Below the pieces are notes generated by a model. It searched no databases. It saw nothing but the letters and a program-made list of their open reading frames with translations, and was not told where the DNA came from. A program made the position numbers and the translations under genes. DNA of 19,087 nucleotides from CATZDY01 sp045599035 (GTDB lineage: Bacteria; Bacillota; Desulfotomaculia; Desulfotomaculales; Desulfocucumaceae): the NCBI GenBank assembly GCA_045599035.1, contig JAZRVI010000007.1, positions 1 through 19,087 of the forward strand. Direction: 5' to 3'. Positions 6,768-13,368 of the stretch are shown here, piece after piece (positions within the stretch are counted from its first letter, which is position 1; the number at the start of each line of letters is the position of its first letter).

Positions 6768-7838
6768 TTAGACGGTAGCTGTTCCACATTCGGAACAAAA
6801 CTTACCGCTGACCATTTTGCGGCAGTTGGGGCAAAAACGATCTCCGCCGACTGTTCCGGTGGCCTGCTGCACCTCTTTACCACATTCTGGACAGAATTTG
6901 ACGGCTTGAGCAAAGCTTTGGCCGCAGCCGGTGCATTGCCAGGAGCCGCCGCCCTTGCCGGGAGCCGCCGTTTGTGAGAATGACTGCTGGTTTTGCTGGG
7001 TCATCTGTTGAGCCATTTGCATTCCCATGGCCATTTGAGCGGCAAAGGCAGCCGGATTGTTTCCGTTTCCCGGCTGGTTGAAGCTTTCGGCCAAATTAAC
7101 CGCGGCGAATTTGCCGGTATCGGTTACAAAGGACTGAGAAGCCACTTTTTCTGCCATTTTCTGCACTTCCGGCGGATAGTTGAAGGAATTAATATTAACA
7201 TCCTTGACACTCAAACCAAAGTCAAATAATTCCTTATCCAATTCAGCCGCAATAATTTTGCCCAAAGACCGGCTGTTCCGCTGCAATTCAAACAAAACAT
7301 TCAGGCCAACCTGAGTTTGACCATTTAAAATAGCTTCGGCCAAAACTGCGTTCATTTCTCCCAGGATTCTTTCGGAAATATCCTGCAAAGTATAGGTGGA
7401 TTTAACCCCGGCCACATTGGTAATAAATTTAAGATAATCACTGAAGCCAATAATCATATTCCCATTGCAGCCTACTGGAACTCCGGAAGCTACTTCCGGG
7501 GTGGGAATCATAATCCGCTGTTTGGTTCCCCACCGCAACAGCAATTCCTTGGAATTAATAAAATAAATTTCGGCTCGAATGCCGGAGTCACCCCGCAATT
7601 TAACAATACCCTGCAAGGTGCTTAAAAAGGGAACGATTTCGCTTTGAATATCAAAGGATCCTTCATCCTCAAAGATTCCATTAATGCAGCCGCCGGAATA
7701 AAAAATTGCTTTTTGACCGGGGCGAATAATTAATTTGGAACCTTTTTTTATTTCATTGTTGGGCCATTTATAAAACAAAACATCTGGTCTGAATTCATTC
7801 CATTCAATGGTATCCTTACCCTGTCCAAACCATGCCAT
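6768..7838 (-). CDS. SPFH-domain protein, YdjI-like, with two C-terminal zinc ribbons
   Basis: The 356 residues contain an SPFH/stomatin-like domain (about 1-245; GKDTIEWNEF, then KLIIRPGQKAIFYSGG), an Ala/Met/Gln-rich linker (about 255-298) and two zinc ribbons (Cys302/305/316/319 and Cys336/339/348/351). There is no membrane helix, so membrane contact would be indirect. Bacillus subtilis YdjI is the close match in layout; it is made from the pspA-ydjGHI operon and helps localise PspA to membranes. Here the order on the minus strand is pspA, ydjG-like, this gene. The ATG at 7838 has AAGGAGG upstream with good spacing, so the longer frame from 7868 is rejected. A hairpin in the preceding gap may lower its expression relative to its neighbours. 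Confidence 0.85.
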   Translation of the reverse strand: MAWFGQGKDTIEWNEFRPDVLFYKWPNNEIKKGSKLIIRPGQKAIFYSGGCINGIFEDEGSFDIQSEIVPFLSTLQGIVKLRGDSGIRAEIYFINSKELLLRWGTKQRIMIPTPEVASGVPVGCNGNMIIGFSDYLKFITNVAGVKSTYTLQDISERILGEMNAVLAEAILNGQTQVGLNVLFELQRNSRSLGKIIAAELDKELFDFGLSVKDVNINSFNYPPEVQKMAEKVASQSFVTDTGKFAAVNLAESFNQPGNGNNPAAFAAQMAMGMQMAQQMTQQNQQSFSQTAAPGKGGGSWQCTGCGQSFAQAVKFCPECGKEVQQATGTVGGDRFCPNCRKMVSGKFCSECGTATV

Positions 7839-7881
7839 ACTGTATCCTCCTTGCTTGATTCGATTCAATTAATAAGTAAAA

Positions 7882-7917
7882 GCTCTGGTTTTGCAGGAAG
7901 CACCCGCTAATCAGAGC
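7882..7917. terminator. Nested hairpin between the ydjG-like and SPFH genes
   Basis: GCTCTG (7882-7887) pairs with CAGAGC (7912-7917), and inside it GCAGG pairs with CCCGC around a 5-base loop. On the minus strand, the direction of these genes, TTTTACTT follows. This could be a leaky terminator that sets the SPFH level. The plus-strand side has a stronger T-run (GTTTTTTCTTT), but no plus-strand gene precedes it. Confidence 0.45.
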
Positions 7918-7953
7918 GTTTTTTCTTTAACTAAACAATAAAATTACACTGCC

Positions 7954-9108
7954 CTAACTGTTAAAGTAATATAATAAAGCAATGACTGCTATAGCTGCCA
8001 GAATTGCCGCCCCGATTTTCCAGGGACTGTAGGGACGATCCCCGCTGACAACGCCGGTTTCTCCATTAATGATATATTCATAGTGCTTGTTGTTAAACAT
8101 AAAAACGGCTTTCCAAATGGGGAGCAGCAGGTGCTTGTACATAACATCATAATATTGGGTCTGCATGGAATTGATTTCCGCTTCATCATAAGTCCGCAAA
8201 ATTTCCTGTCTGGCCATGTCTTTCAGATTCGATTCCATAGCCTCTTTAGCTTTTTCAAAGCCGGCATCGGCTTTAATAGAATAATGCTCTGCTGAAAAGC
8301 CGGACAAATAGGACGGATCGTAAGGCAGGGTTTTATTGGTTGTGCTAAAAGGCAGAATGTTTCTGATATGAGCATTGTGTTCGTGCTGCTTGGAAGCACA
8401 AATGGTCACATCATCAAAGAAATTATGCACCGTACCGCTGACTGAATACCATTTAGTTTTGGTTTCAGTGTTGCCTTCACTATCTTCAACTGTATAATTA
8501 TTTCCGCCTCGTCCCCAATAATAAGCTGTAGCTTGAGCATCATAAGTCCAGAAGGGCATATACATTCCTTTCAGGCAGCCCTCCTGATAAGATCTTTTCA
8601 GGCTGGAGGGAGCAAACCAGCGGCTCTTAATCCACAGCCGGAATTTTTCCTGAGCATCATATTGATCGATTTTAAAGGGAATAACCCCTTCCGGCGGAAT
8701 CCCGGCAGTTTGTTTGGAAGATACCACTTGGGAGGAACCGCACATTGGACAAACAGTGGCGGTGGTATAAGTATCCAGAATAACTTCCCCGCCGCAGCCC
8801 TGACAGGTAAAGCTGCTGCTGCCCTCAAAAGAGGTGGAGCGGCTTTCCCGCTGGTGATATTCCCTGAAATCATATTCCTTAATTTCGCGGTTGGCATTGG
8901 CGATTTTTTCTTCTCCGCCACAGGAGGAGCATTTAAACTGCTGAGAATTAATGTCAAAGGACATAGTACCGCCGCAGTTGGGGCAAATAAAACTTTGGAT
9001 TTCCGGGGCTTCCCGGTTTGGGGATTTCTGATTTCCTTCTGATTCTGGCTCGTTTGGCATATTTCTTTCTTCTGCTTCAGAAGGAATATCAATTCTGACT
9101 TTGCTCAA
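7954..9108 (-). CDS. YdjG-like zinc-ribbon protein with C-terminal membrane anchor
   Basis: The 384 residues contain two TFIIB-type zinc ribbons (Cys42/45/60/63 and Cys102/105/120/123), a central alpha/beta region rich in Tyr and Trp, and a single C-terminal membrane helix (about 363-382, KIGAAILAAIAVIALLYYF) with only two residues after it. This tail-anchored layout resembles Bacillus YdjG, which helps attach the SPFH protein and PspA to the membrane. Such proteins are often mislabelled as PriA or helicase because of the zinc fingers; no helicase motif is present. The start is a TTG at 9108 with a weak GAAG site, 12 bases after pspA. An ATG at 9060 is an alternative that keeps all domains. 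YdjH, the fourth member in Bacillus, is absent here. Confidence 0.85.
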   Translation of the reverse strand: MSKVRIDIPSEAEERNMPNEPESEGNQKSPNREAPEIQSFICPNCGGTMSFDINSQQFKCSSCGGEEKIANANREIKEYDFREYHQRESRSTSFEGSSSFTCQGCGGEVILDTYTTATVCPMCGSSQVVSSKQTAGIPPEGVIPFKIDQYDAQEKFRLWIKSRWFAPSSLKRSYQEGCLKGMYMPFWTYDAQATAYYWGRGGNNYTVEDSEGNTETKTKWYSVSGTVHNFFDDVTICASKQHEHNAHIRNILPFSTTNKTLPYDPSYLSGFSAEHYSIKADAGFEKAKEAMESNLKDMARQEILRTYDEAEINSMQTQYYDVMYKHLLLPIWKAVFMFNNKHYEYIINGETGVVSGDRPYSPWKIGAAILAAIAVIALLYYFNS

Positions 9109-9120
9109 AATTAACTTCGT

Positions 9121-9873
9121 TTAATTGTCCAGCTCATTTTTCAATTGAGCCAAACGACTTTCAACTGAATTGTTTTCGGAGCTGGTCGGATTTTGTTGAG
9201 CCTTTAATTGAGCCAGACGATCCTCAACACTGGAGCTGGCAGCACTTTGATTGGCATATTTAGCTTCCAGATCCCTTATATCGCTGTTGGAAGCCAGGTC
9301 ATCATTGAGTTGAGCCGCAGCATTGGCCGCATCAATTCTTTTTTGAACGGCATCCATCAAATTATCCGCATTGCCAAAGCTTACATTGCCGACTTTTTCG
9401 TTAATTTTATTGATTTTTTCCTGTTGTTTGGCTACATTAAGCTGGCGTTTCAGCTCAGATAATTTAGCTTCGGATTTGCTGATATCATCCATCAGGCGTT
9501 TGGTCATCTGCCGCATTTTTTCGGAATTTTCCTGAGCGGCGGCATAAGCCTGTTCCAGACTGGCCAATTTGGGACTCAGATTGTCCACTTGAACCAGGAA
9601 TTTGCGGGCATCGTCATCATTACCGGCCTTTACCGCAGCAACGGCATAGCCTTCATATTTGCTGATTTCGGCTTTGCATTCATCCAGTTTCCGCTTGGCT
9701 CCGGTTTCTTCGGCCATAATTCCGGCGGTTTCTGCCTTAACCTGACTCAGGCTTTCCTTGGCATCCCGCAAGTATTTTTCCAAAAGCTTGTCAGCATTTT
9801 TGCCTTCTGCTTTGCTTAAAACCGATTCCACGGAAGCTCCCATAATATCTGCAAATCTGCTGAGTATACCCAT
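9121..9873 (-). CDS. pspA: PspA/IM30 (ESCRT-III-like) membrane-stress protein
   Basis: PspA-family proteins assemble on stressed inner membrane and stabilise it. This one has 250 residues, begins MGILSRFADIMGASVESVLS (the amphipathic membrane-binding helix) and continues as long coiled coil through about residue 170. The C-terminal tail carries two copies of a short motif, VEDRLAQLKAQQN and VESRLAQLKNELDN, which might be a partner-docking element. The ATG at 9873 has AAAGGAGG with good spacing. It heads the three-gene run with the YdjG-like and SPFH proteins. I could not find a sigma-W-type or sigma-54-type promoter upstream, so its stress control is not visible. Confidence 0.93.
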   Translation of the reverse strand: MGILSRFADIMGASVESVLSKAEGKNADKLLEKYLRDAKESLSQVKAETAGIMAEETGAKRKLDECKAEISKYEGYAVAAVKAGNDDDARKFLVQVDNLSPKLASLEQAYAAAQENSEKMRQMTKRLMDDISKSEAKLSELKRQLNVAKQQEKINKINEKVGNVSFGNADNLMDAVQKRIDAANAAAQLNDDLASNSDIRDLEAKYANQSAASSSVEDRLAQLKAQQNPTSSENNSVESRLAQLKNELDN

Positions 9874-9982
9874 ATAAATTCCTCCTTTATATTGATCTGT
9901 TGAATTTATATATTCGCCAAATTTGGGATATTATCCTGCTTTTAATCACAAAAGCTCCAATTCCTACTGGATAAAATTTAGC

Positions 9983-10012
9983 TTGGCTTTTGGGGAAAGC
10001 ATCAACTATAAT
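9983..10012 (+). promoter_or_regulatory. Candidate nnr promoter
   Basis: TTGGCT (9983-9988) and a perfect TATAAT (10007-10012) are 18 bases apart, 45 bases before the nnr ATG. The -10 is consensus, the -35 is four of six. Confidence 0.5.
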
Positions 10013-10056
10013 TAATTTGCGGGCTGTAAGTCTGGAACGGGAAAGGAGCGGAATTA

Positions 10057-11607
10057 ATGTCTAAAATTAATATTGTAACCGGTAAGGAAATGAAGGAATT
10101 AGATCGAACCGCCATGCAGGATTATAATATTCCCGGAATTGTTTTAATGGAAAATGCCGGAATTGCGGTAGTTCGGGAAGTTGAAAAAACACTTACTCCT
10201 CTGGTCGGTAAAAAAATTGTGCTGCTGGTGGGCAAGGGCAATAACGGCGGAGATGGTTGGGTCATTGCCCGCCATCTAAAAAATAAAGGAGCCGAAGTTC
10301 AGGTTTTTTTGCTGGCCGATCCGGACAGCATTAAAGGAGACGCACGGATTAATTTTACCATTTGGCAAAAGCTCCAGGGCGAAATTTTCAGTCTGAAACA
10401 GGAAGGAGATTTGAGCTTGTGGCAGCAAAGCTGTGAACAGGCTGATTTATTGATAGATGCTTTGTATGGAACTGGCTTTACAGGAGAAGTGCGGCCTTTT
10501 CCCCGTCAGATTTTGGAGATCATGAATCAGGTCAAAGCCAAGGTTCTGGCCGTGGATATTCCTTCCGGAGTTCATGCAGCTACCGGTCAGGTGGGCGGAA
10601 TAGCGGTCAAGGCGGATCTGACGGTAACCTTTGCTCTGCCCAAGGTGGGGCTGCTGCTTTATCCGGGAGCGGACTATACCGGTAAAATTGTAATAGCAGA
10701 CATTTCCATTCCGCCTGAATTGCTGCAATCTCCAGGCTATTGGGTGCAGGAAGACTTAATCCGCCAGTTTTGGCCGGTACGAGCCAGAAACACCCACAAG
10801 GGCAGCTTTGGCAAGGTGCTGGTTTTGGCCGGTTCTCAAGGTATGCTGGGGGCGGCTTGCCTCAGCTCTTTGGCCTGTGCCAGAACTGGAGCCGGGCTGG
10901 TAACTTTGGCGGTTCCTCAATGGGTGCAAATGGCCGCTTCGGTTAAGCTTACGGAAATTATGACCAGAGCCTTGCCCCAAACCGAAACCGGCTCAGTAGC
11001 TTTATCTGCCTGGCCGCTGCTGCAAAAGCTCCTGGAAAAAGCTCAAGTGATAATTTTGGGGCCGGGACTTTCTACTCATCCCCAAACCGCTGAATTAATC
11101 CGCAAGCTTATTCAGGAAATCAAGATTCCGGCGGTTATTGATGCGGATGGTTTGAATGCTTTGGCCGGACATTTGGAAATTTTGGAGGGAGAACACGCTC
11201 CTTTAATTTTAACCCCGCATCAGGGCGAAATGGCTCGGTTGATAGGGCAGCCCCTGGGAGATAATCTTTTGGAAATTGCCTGTCACTATGCTGCCCGCTG
11301 GCAGGTGACCCTGGTTTTGAAAGGAGCTTCCACTATTATAGCCACTCCGGAGCATTTTTATATTAATTCCACCGGCAATCCAGGCATGGCTACTGGCGGC
11401 AGCGGTGATGTTTTAAGCGGTATTATCGGAAGCTTGCTGGCTCAGGGGTTAAGCCCGGAGGCGGCAGCAGCCAGCGGGGTCTGGCTGCATGGCCGAGCCG
11501 GAGACTGGGCAGCCCGGAGCAAAGGTCAAATGGGTCTGTTGGCCGGAGATTTAATTGATACCTTGCCGCAGGTTCTCAAATCTTTGGAAAATTTAAGTTT
11601 AATTTAA
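10057..11607 (+). CDS. nnr: Bifunctional NAD(P)H-hydrate epimerase / ADP-dependent NAD(P)H-hydrate dehydratase
   Basis: This is a metabolite-repair enzyme: the N-terminal half interconverts R- and S-NAD(P)HX, and the C-terminal half dehydrates the S form with ADP, restoring NAD(P)H. The YjeF_N domain (about 1-215) shows GKGNNGGDG (59-67), LLIDALYGTGFTGEVRPF and VDIPSGVHAATG. The ribokinase-like dehydratase (about 230-510) shows KGSFGKVLVLAGS, GPGLS, VIDADGLNAL, LTPHQGEMARL and NPGMATGGSGDVLSG. At 516 residues it is the usual fused bacterial form. The ATG at 10057 has AAAGGAG eight bases upstream. It stands alone, diverging from pspA and ending at a strong terminator. No acpS or alr gene, its frequent neighbours, is here. 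Confidence 0.96.
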   Translation: MSKINIVTGKEMKELDRTAMQDYNIPGIVLMENAGIAVVREVEKTLTPLVGKKIVLLVGKGNNGGDGWVIARHLKNKGAEVQVFLLADPDSIKGDARINFTIWQKLQGEIFSLKQEGDLSLWQQSCEQADLLIDALYGTGFTGEVRPFPRQILEIMNQVKAKVLAVDIPSGVHAATGQVGGIAVKADLTVTFALPKVGLLLYPGADYTGKIVIADISIPPELLQSPGYWVQEDLIRQFWPVRARNTHKGSFGKVLVLAGSQGMLGAACLSSLACARTGAGLVTLAVPQWVQMAASVKLTEIMTRALPQTETGSVALSAWPLLQKLLEKAQVIILGPGLSTHPQTAELIRKLIQEIKIPAVIDADGLNALAGHLEILEGEHAPLILTPHQGEMARLIGQPLGDNLLEIACHYAARWQVTLVLKGASTIIATPEHFYINSTGNPGMATGGSGDVLSGIIGSLLAQGLSPEAAAASGVWLHGRAGDWAARSKGQMGLLAGDLIDTLPQVLKSLENLSLI

Positions 11608-11660
11608 GCTTGGCCTGGTAAACTGAAAAAGTACCCGGTAGAAAAGCCGTTAACTTGTAT

Positions 11661-11687
11661 CAGGAAGAATGGGGGGAATTCTTTCTG
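11661..11687 (+). other. Hairpin downstream of nnr
   Basis: CAGGAAGAAT (11661-11670) pairs with ATTCTTTCTG (11678-11687), with one G-U pair and a G-rich 7-base loop. There is no T-run. The rest of 11608-11720 shows no gene. Confidence 0.4.
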
Positions 11688-11720
11688 AACCTGAAGTTAG
11701 TTAAGCTTTTGAATGTGTTG

Positions 11721-11763
11721 AAAGCAAAAACCGCCTTTAGTCAAAAGTGGCGGTTTTTGCTTT
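11721..11763. terminator. Bidirectional terminator between nnr and the repressor gene
   Basis: Arms 11721-11735 and 11749-11763 (AAAGCAAAAACCGCC and its exact complement) enclose 13 bases. The GC core is flanked by A and T runs, giving a U-tract in both directions. It fits the convergent ends of nnr (11607) and the repressor gene (11782). Confidence 0.85.
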
Positions 11764-11781
11764 TTGGGGTTGGGTGAATTG

Positions 11782-12396
11782 CTAAAATTTGCGGCGTAAT
11801 TCAATCACCTTACCCAAAATTTGTATCGGCAGACTTTGAATTTCCTGATTACTATAAAAAATAAGGGGACAGGTCGGATTGCTGGGGATCAAAATAATTC
11901 CTTCCGCTGTTTTTTGAATTCGCCGGATACTTACTTGGCTGTTGCTAACTAAAACTACTGCTATATCGCCATTGTCGCAATCTTCCTGGGTGCTGACAAT
12001 CAGCAAATCCTGATCGAAAAGCTGAGGTTCCATTTCCTGTCCTTGAATTTGCAGGACAAAATAATTGCCCAAACGAGCAGTTTGAGGCGATATTTCTTCG
12101 TAAGATAGAACTTTTTCGGCAATTCGAGCCGGAATGCCCAGAGGAGGCCGAGAGTTAACTGGCAGCCATTGGCCGCCTGCCAAAGAAGGCGAGGGGGAGG
12201 TTTTGGAGCCTAACAAAAAGTCCAAATCGGTTTGCAAAGCCTCGGCCAAACGATGCAGCACAGGCAGTTTGGGGGTGCGAAGACTTTTTTCATAACGGTT
12301 GATGGTTGCTGAAGTAGTTCCAATCAGCCGTCCCAATTCTTGTTGACTTAAATTTTGGCTTTTTCTCAACTGGCGAATTCTTTCTCCAAGAGTCAA
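11782..12396 (-). CDS. CI/LexA-like XRE repressor with S24 fold lacking self-cleavage residues
   Basis: The 204 residues have an XRE helix-turn-helix (about 4-62, SQQELGRLIGTTSATINRYE) and a C-terminal S24/LexA-type dimerisation domain (about 80-200). In LexA and CI, a Ser/Lys pair cuts an Ala-Gly bond when RecA is activated. By my alignment the Ser of G-[DQ]-S-M is Glu121 (GQEMEP), the Lys is Arg158 (VSIRRI), and the cleavage bond is Ala90-Arg91 (GIPARIAEK). It therefore should not self-cleave, and relief of repression would need another signal. The start is a TTG at 12396 with AGGAGG seven bases upstream. It diverges from the small HTH gene at 12578 across three operator-like sites, one by its own start, which suggests autoregulation. 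Confidence 0.85.
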   Translation of the reverse strand: MTLGERIRQLRKSQNLSQQELGRLIGTTSATINRYEKSLRTPKLPVLHRLAEALQTDLDFLLGSKTSPSPSLAGGQWLPVNSRPPLGIPARIAEKVLSYEEISPQTARLGNYFVLQIQGQEMEPQLFDQDLLIVSTQEDCDNGDIAVVLVSNSQVSIRRIQKTAEGIILIPSNPTCPLIFYSNQEIQSLPIQILGKVIELRRKF

Positions 12397-12416
12397 GAAT
12401 TTACCTCCTCCAGGTT

Positions 12417-12444
12417 ATATTACCAAATTGGTAAGCAAATTCAA
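12417..12444 (-). promoter_or_regulatory. Candidate repressor promoter overlapped by an operator
   Basis: On the minus strand TTGAAT (12444-12439) and TAATAT (12422-12417) are 16 bases apart. Each matches consensus at four of six positions. The -10 ends 20 bases before the TTG start, so the leader would be very short and begin close to the ribosome site. The 12420-12434 palindrome covers the -10 and most of the spacer. Confidence 0.35.
12420..12434. promoter_or_regulatory. Operator-like palindrome 1, TTACC-N5-GGTAA
   Basis: TTACCAAATTGGTAA is a perfect 7+1+7 inverted repeat. It lies next to the repressor start and shares the TTACC/GGTAA half-sites of two further copies in this gap. Confidence 0.75.
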
Positions 12445-12477
12445 ATGGATTTATCACCGATTTATTGGAAATTATAC

Positions 12478-12506
12478 TTGACATTACCAAAAAAGTAATA
12501 TATTAT
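12478..12506 (+). promoter_or_regulatory. Strong sigma-A promoter for the RinA-like gene
   Basis: TTGACA (12478-12483) is a perfect -35 and TATTAT (12501-12506) is a good -10, separated by exactly 17 bases. The start of transcription would be near 12513, about 65 bases before the ATG at 12578. Operator 2 fills the spacer and operator 3 covers the region just past +1, so a bound repressor would block it. Confidence 0.85.
12484..12498. promoter_or_regulatory. Operator-like site 2 inside the promoter spacer
   Basis: TTACCAAAAAAGTAA has the same half-site spacing as site 1, with one half-site mismatch (AGTAA for GGTAA). It starts immediately after the -35 hexamer and ends two bases before the -10. 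Confidence 0.7.
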
Positions 12507-12517
12507 AAGTTTAGCCG

Positions 12518-12532
12518 TTACCTATTTGGTAA
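12518..12532. promoter_or_regulatory. Operator-like site 3, just downstream of the start of transcription
   Basis: TTACCTATTTGGTAA is an inverted repeat with intact TTACC and GGTAA halves. Centre-to-centre distances are 64 bases (sites 1-2) and 34 bases (sites 2-3), near whole numbers of helical turns. Confidence 0.75.
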
Positions 12533-12577
12533 TATAAATCATTATCCCTTATTATTTCTCAGGAGGTCGATTCAGGC

Positions 12578-13036
12578 ATGAACTTAGTCAAAAGTTGTCC
12601 GGTGGCCAAGGAATTTTTCCGGGAAACGGAACAGCGGCTATATGCTTTTCCCATTTTAGTGGAAAAATTAGACGACGACCGGGAAAGATTGACCGAACTT
12701 ATGCAGGAAGGCTTAAGCGAACACAGCAAATGCCTGGTTCGTTTAAGACGAAACGGAACCCGTCTTAGTTCGGAAGAAATTATCGAAGCATTGACGCAGG
12801 ATCTGCAATCCAATATTGCCCGGGATGAATATGAAGTGGGCATTATGGAAAGAGCCTTGCAATTAATTCAAAGTGATCCCTATTATTATGTGGTTCCGGG
12901 CAAATATTTTGAACGCCTGAACGATGAAGATGTAGCAGACAAAATTGGTTGTGATGCTTCCACCGTTTGGCGGCACCGCAAAAGATTAATTGGTTGCCTG
13001 GCCGTTCGTTTATACGGCACTATTGCCATTCACTAA
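12578..13036 (+). CDS. Small HTH protein resembling phage RinA/ArpU late regulators
   Basis: This 152-residue protein has no confident family match by eye, but its layout resembles phage transcription activators of the RinA/ArpU type. It has an N-terminal amphipathic segment (FFRETEQRLYAFPILVEKLD, residues 13-32), a central acidic helical part, and a C-terminal sigma-region-4-like helix-turn-helix (about 117-138, EDVADKIGCDASTVWRHRKR). It may activate other genes or act as a small sigma-like factor; the target is not in view. AGGAGG lies 11 bases before the ATG, slightly far. It is transcribed from a strong promoter that carries the neighbouring repressor's presumed operators. No terminase, integrase or structural phage gene is near. 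Confidence 0.65.
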   Translation: MNLVKSCPVAKEFFRETEQRLYAFPILVEKLDDDRERLTELMQEGLSEHSKCLVRLRRNGTRLSSEEIIEALTQDLQSNIARDEYEVGIMERALQLIQSDPYYYVVPGKYFERLNDEDVADKIGCDASTVWRHRKRLIGCLAVRLYGTIAIH

Positions 13037-13058
13037 AAAAGAAAACCATAAAAGAAAA

Positions 13059-13091
13059 AATCAAAAAAATTTTTCAGTTCTTTTTTTGATT
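13059..13091 (+). terminator. AT-rich terminator-like hairpin after the RinA-like gene
   Basis: AATCAAAAAAA (13059-13069) pairs with TTTTTTTGATT (13081-13091) across 11 bases. The stem is almost all A-T, so it is weak, but the 3' arm is itself a T-run. From here to 13238 I see no gene or recognisable site. Confidence 0.4.
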
Positions 13092-13238
13092 AACTAAATT
13101 GTATTATAACATAATTTGGCTTTTGAGAAAGTAAGTTTTTCTGAAAGGTTGTGGGGTAATTTGTAAAAATCAGAGGGAATATTCAGGCTATTCTTGATAC
13201 AGACTGAGTCCAATATTGGTTTAATGATTATTGCAGAC

Positions 13239-13264
13239 AGAGGAGGTTCAGACTGACCTCCTCT
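13239..13264. other. Hairpin A of a three-hairpin cluster
   Basis: AGAGGAGGT (13239-13247) and ACCTCCTCT (13256-13264) form a perfect 9-bp stem with an 8-base loop. No T-run follows on either strand. Confidence 0.6.
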
Positions 13265-13298
13265 CAAATCAAATTTATTTGCCCGCTCTTACCTTTGA

Positions 13299-13330
13299 CG
13301 ATCCCCCGCTGCTAAAGCAGCAAGGGATCG
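13299..13330. other. Hairpin B of a three-hairpin cluster
   Basis: CGATCCC pairs with GGGATCG, and within it GCTGCT pairs with AGCAGC around a two-base gap. The two stems are separated by a 2+2 internal loop. It abuts hairpin C with no spacer. Confidence 0.6.
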
Positions 13331-13368
13331 GTGAAATACTCCGACTTATAGAAGTCGGAGTATTTCAC
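13331..13368. other. Hairpin C: perfect 17-bp stem over the end of a membrane-protein gene
   Basis: Arms 13331-13347 and 13352-13368 (GTGAAATACTCCGACTT and its exact complement) close a 4-base ATAG loop. The stop codon of the minus-strand gene (13365-13367) lies inside the arm. There is no T-run on the minus strand, so it is not a classic terminator; mRNA 3'-end protection or a mobile-element end are alternatives. Confidence 0.65.
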
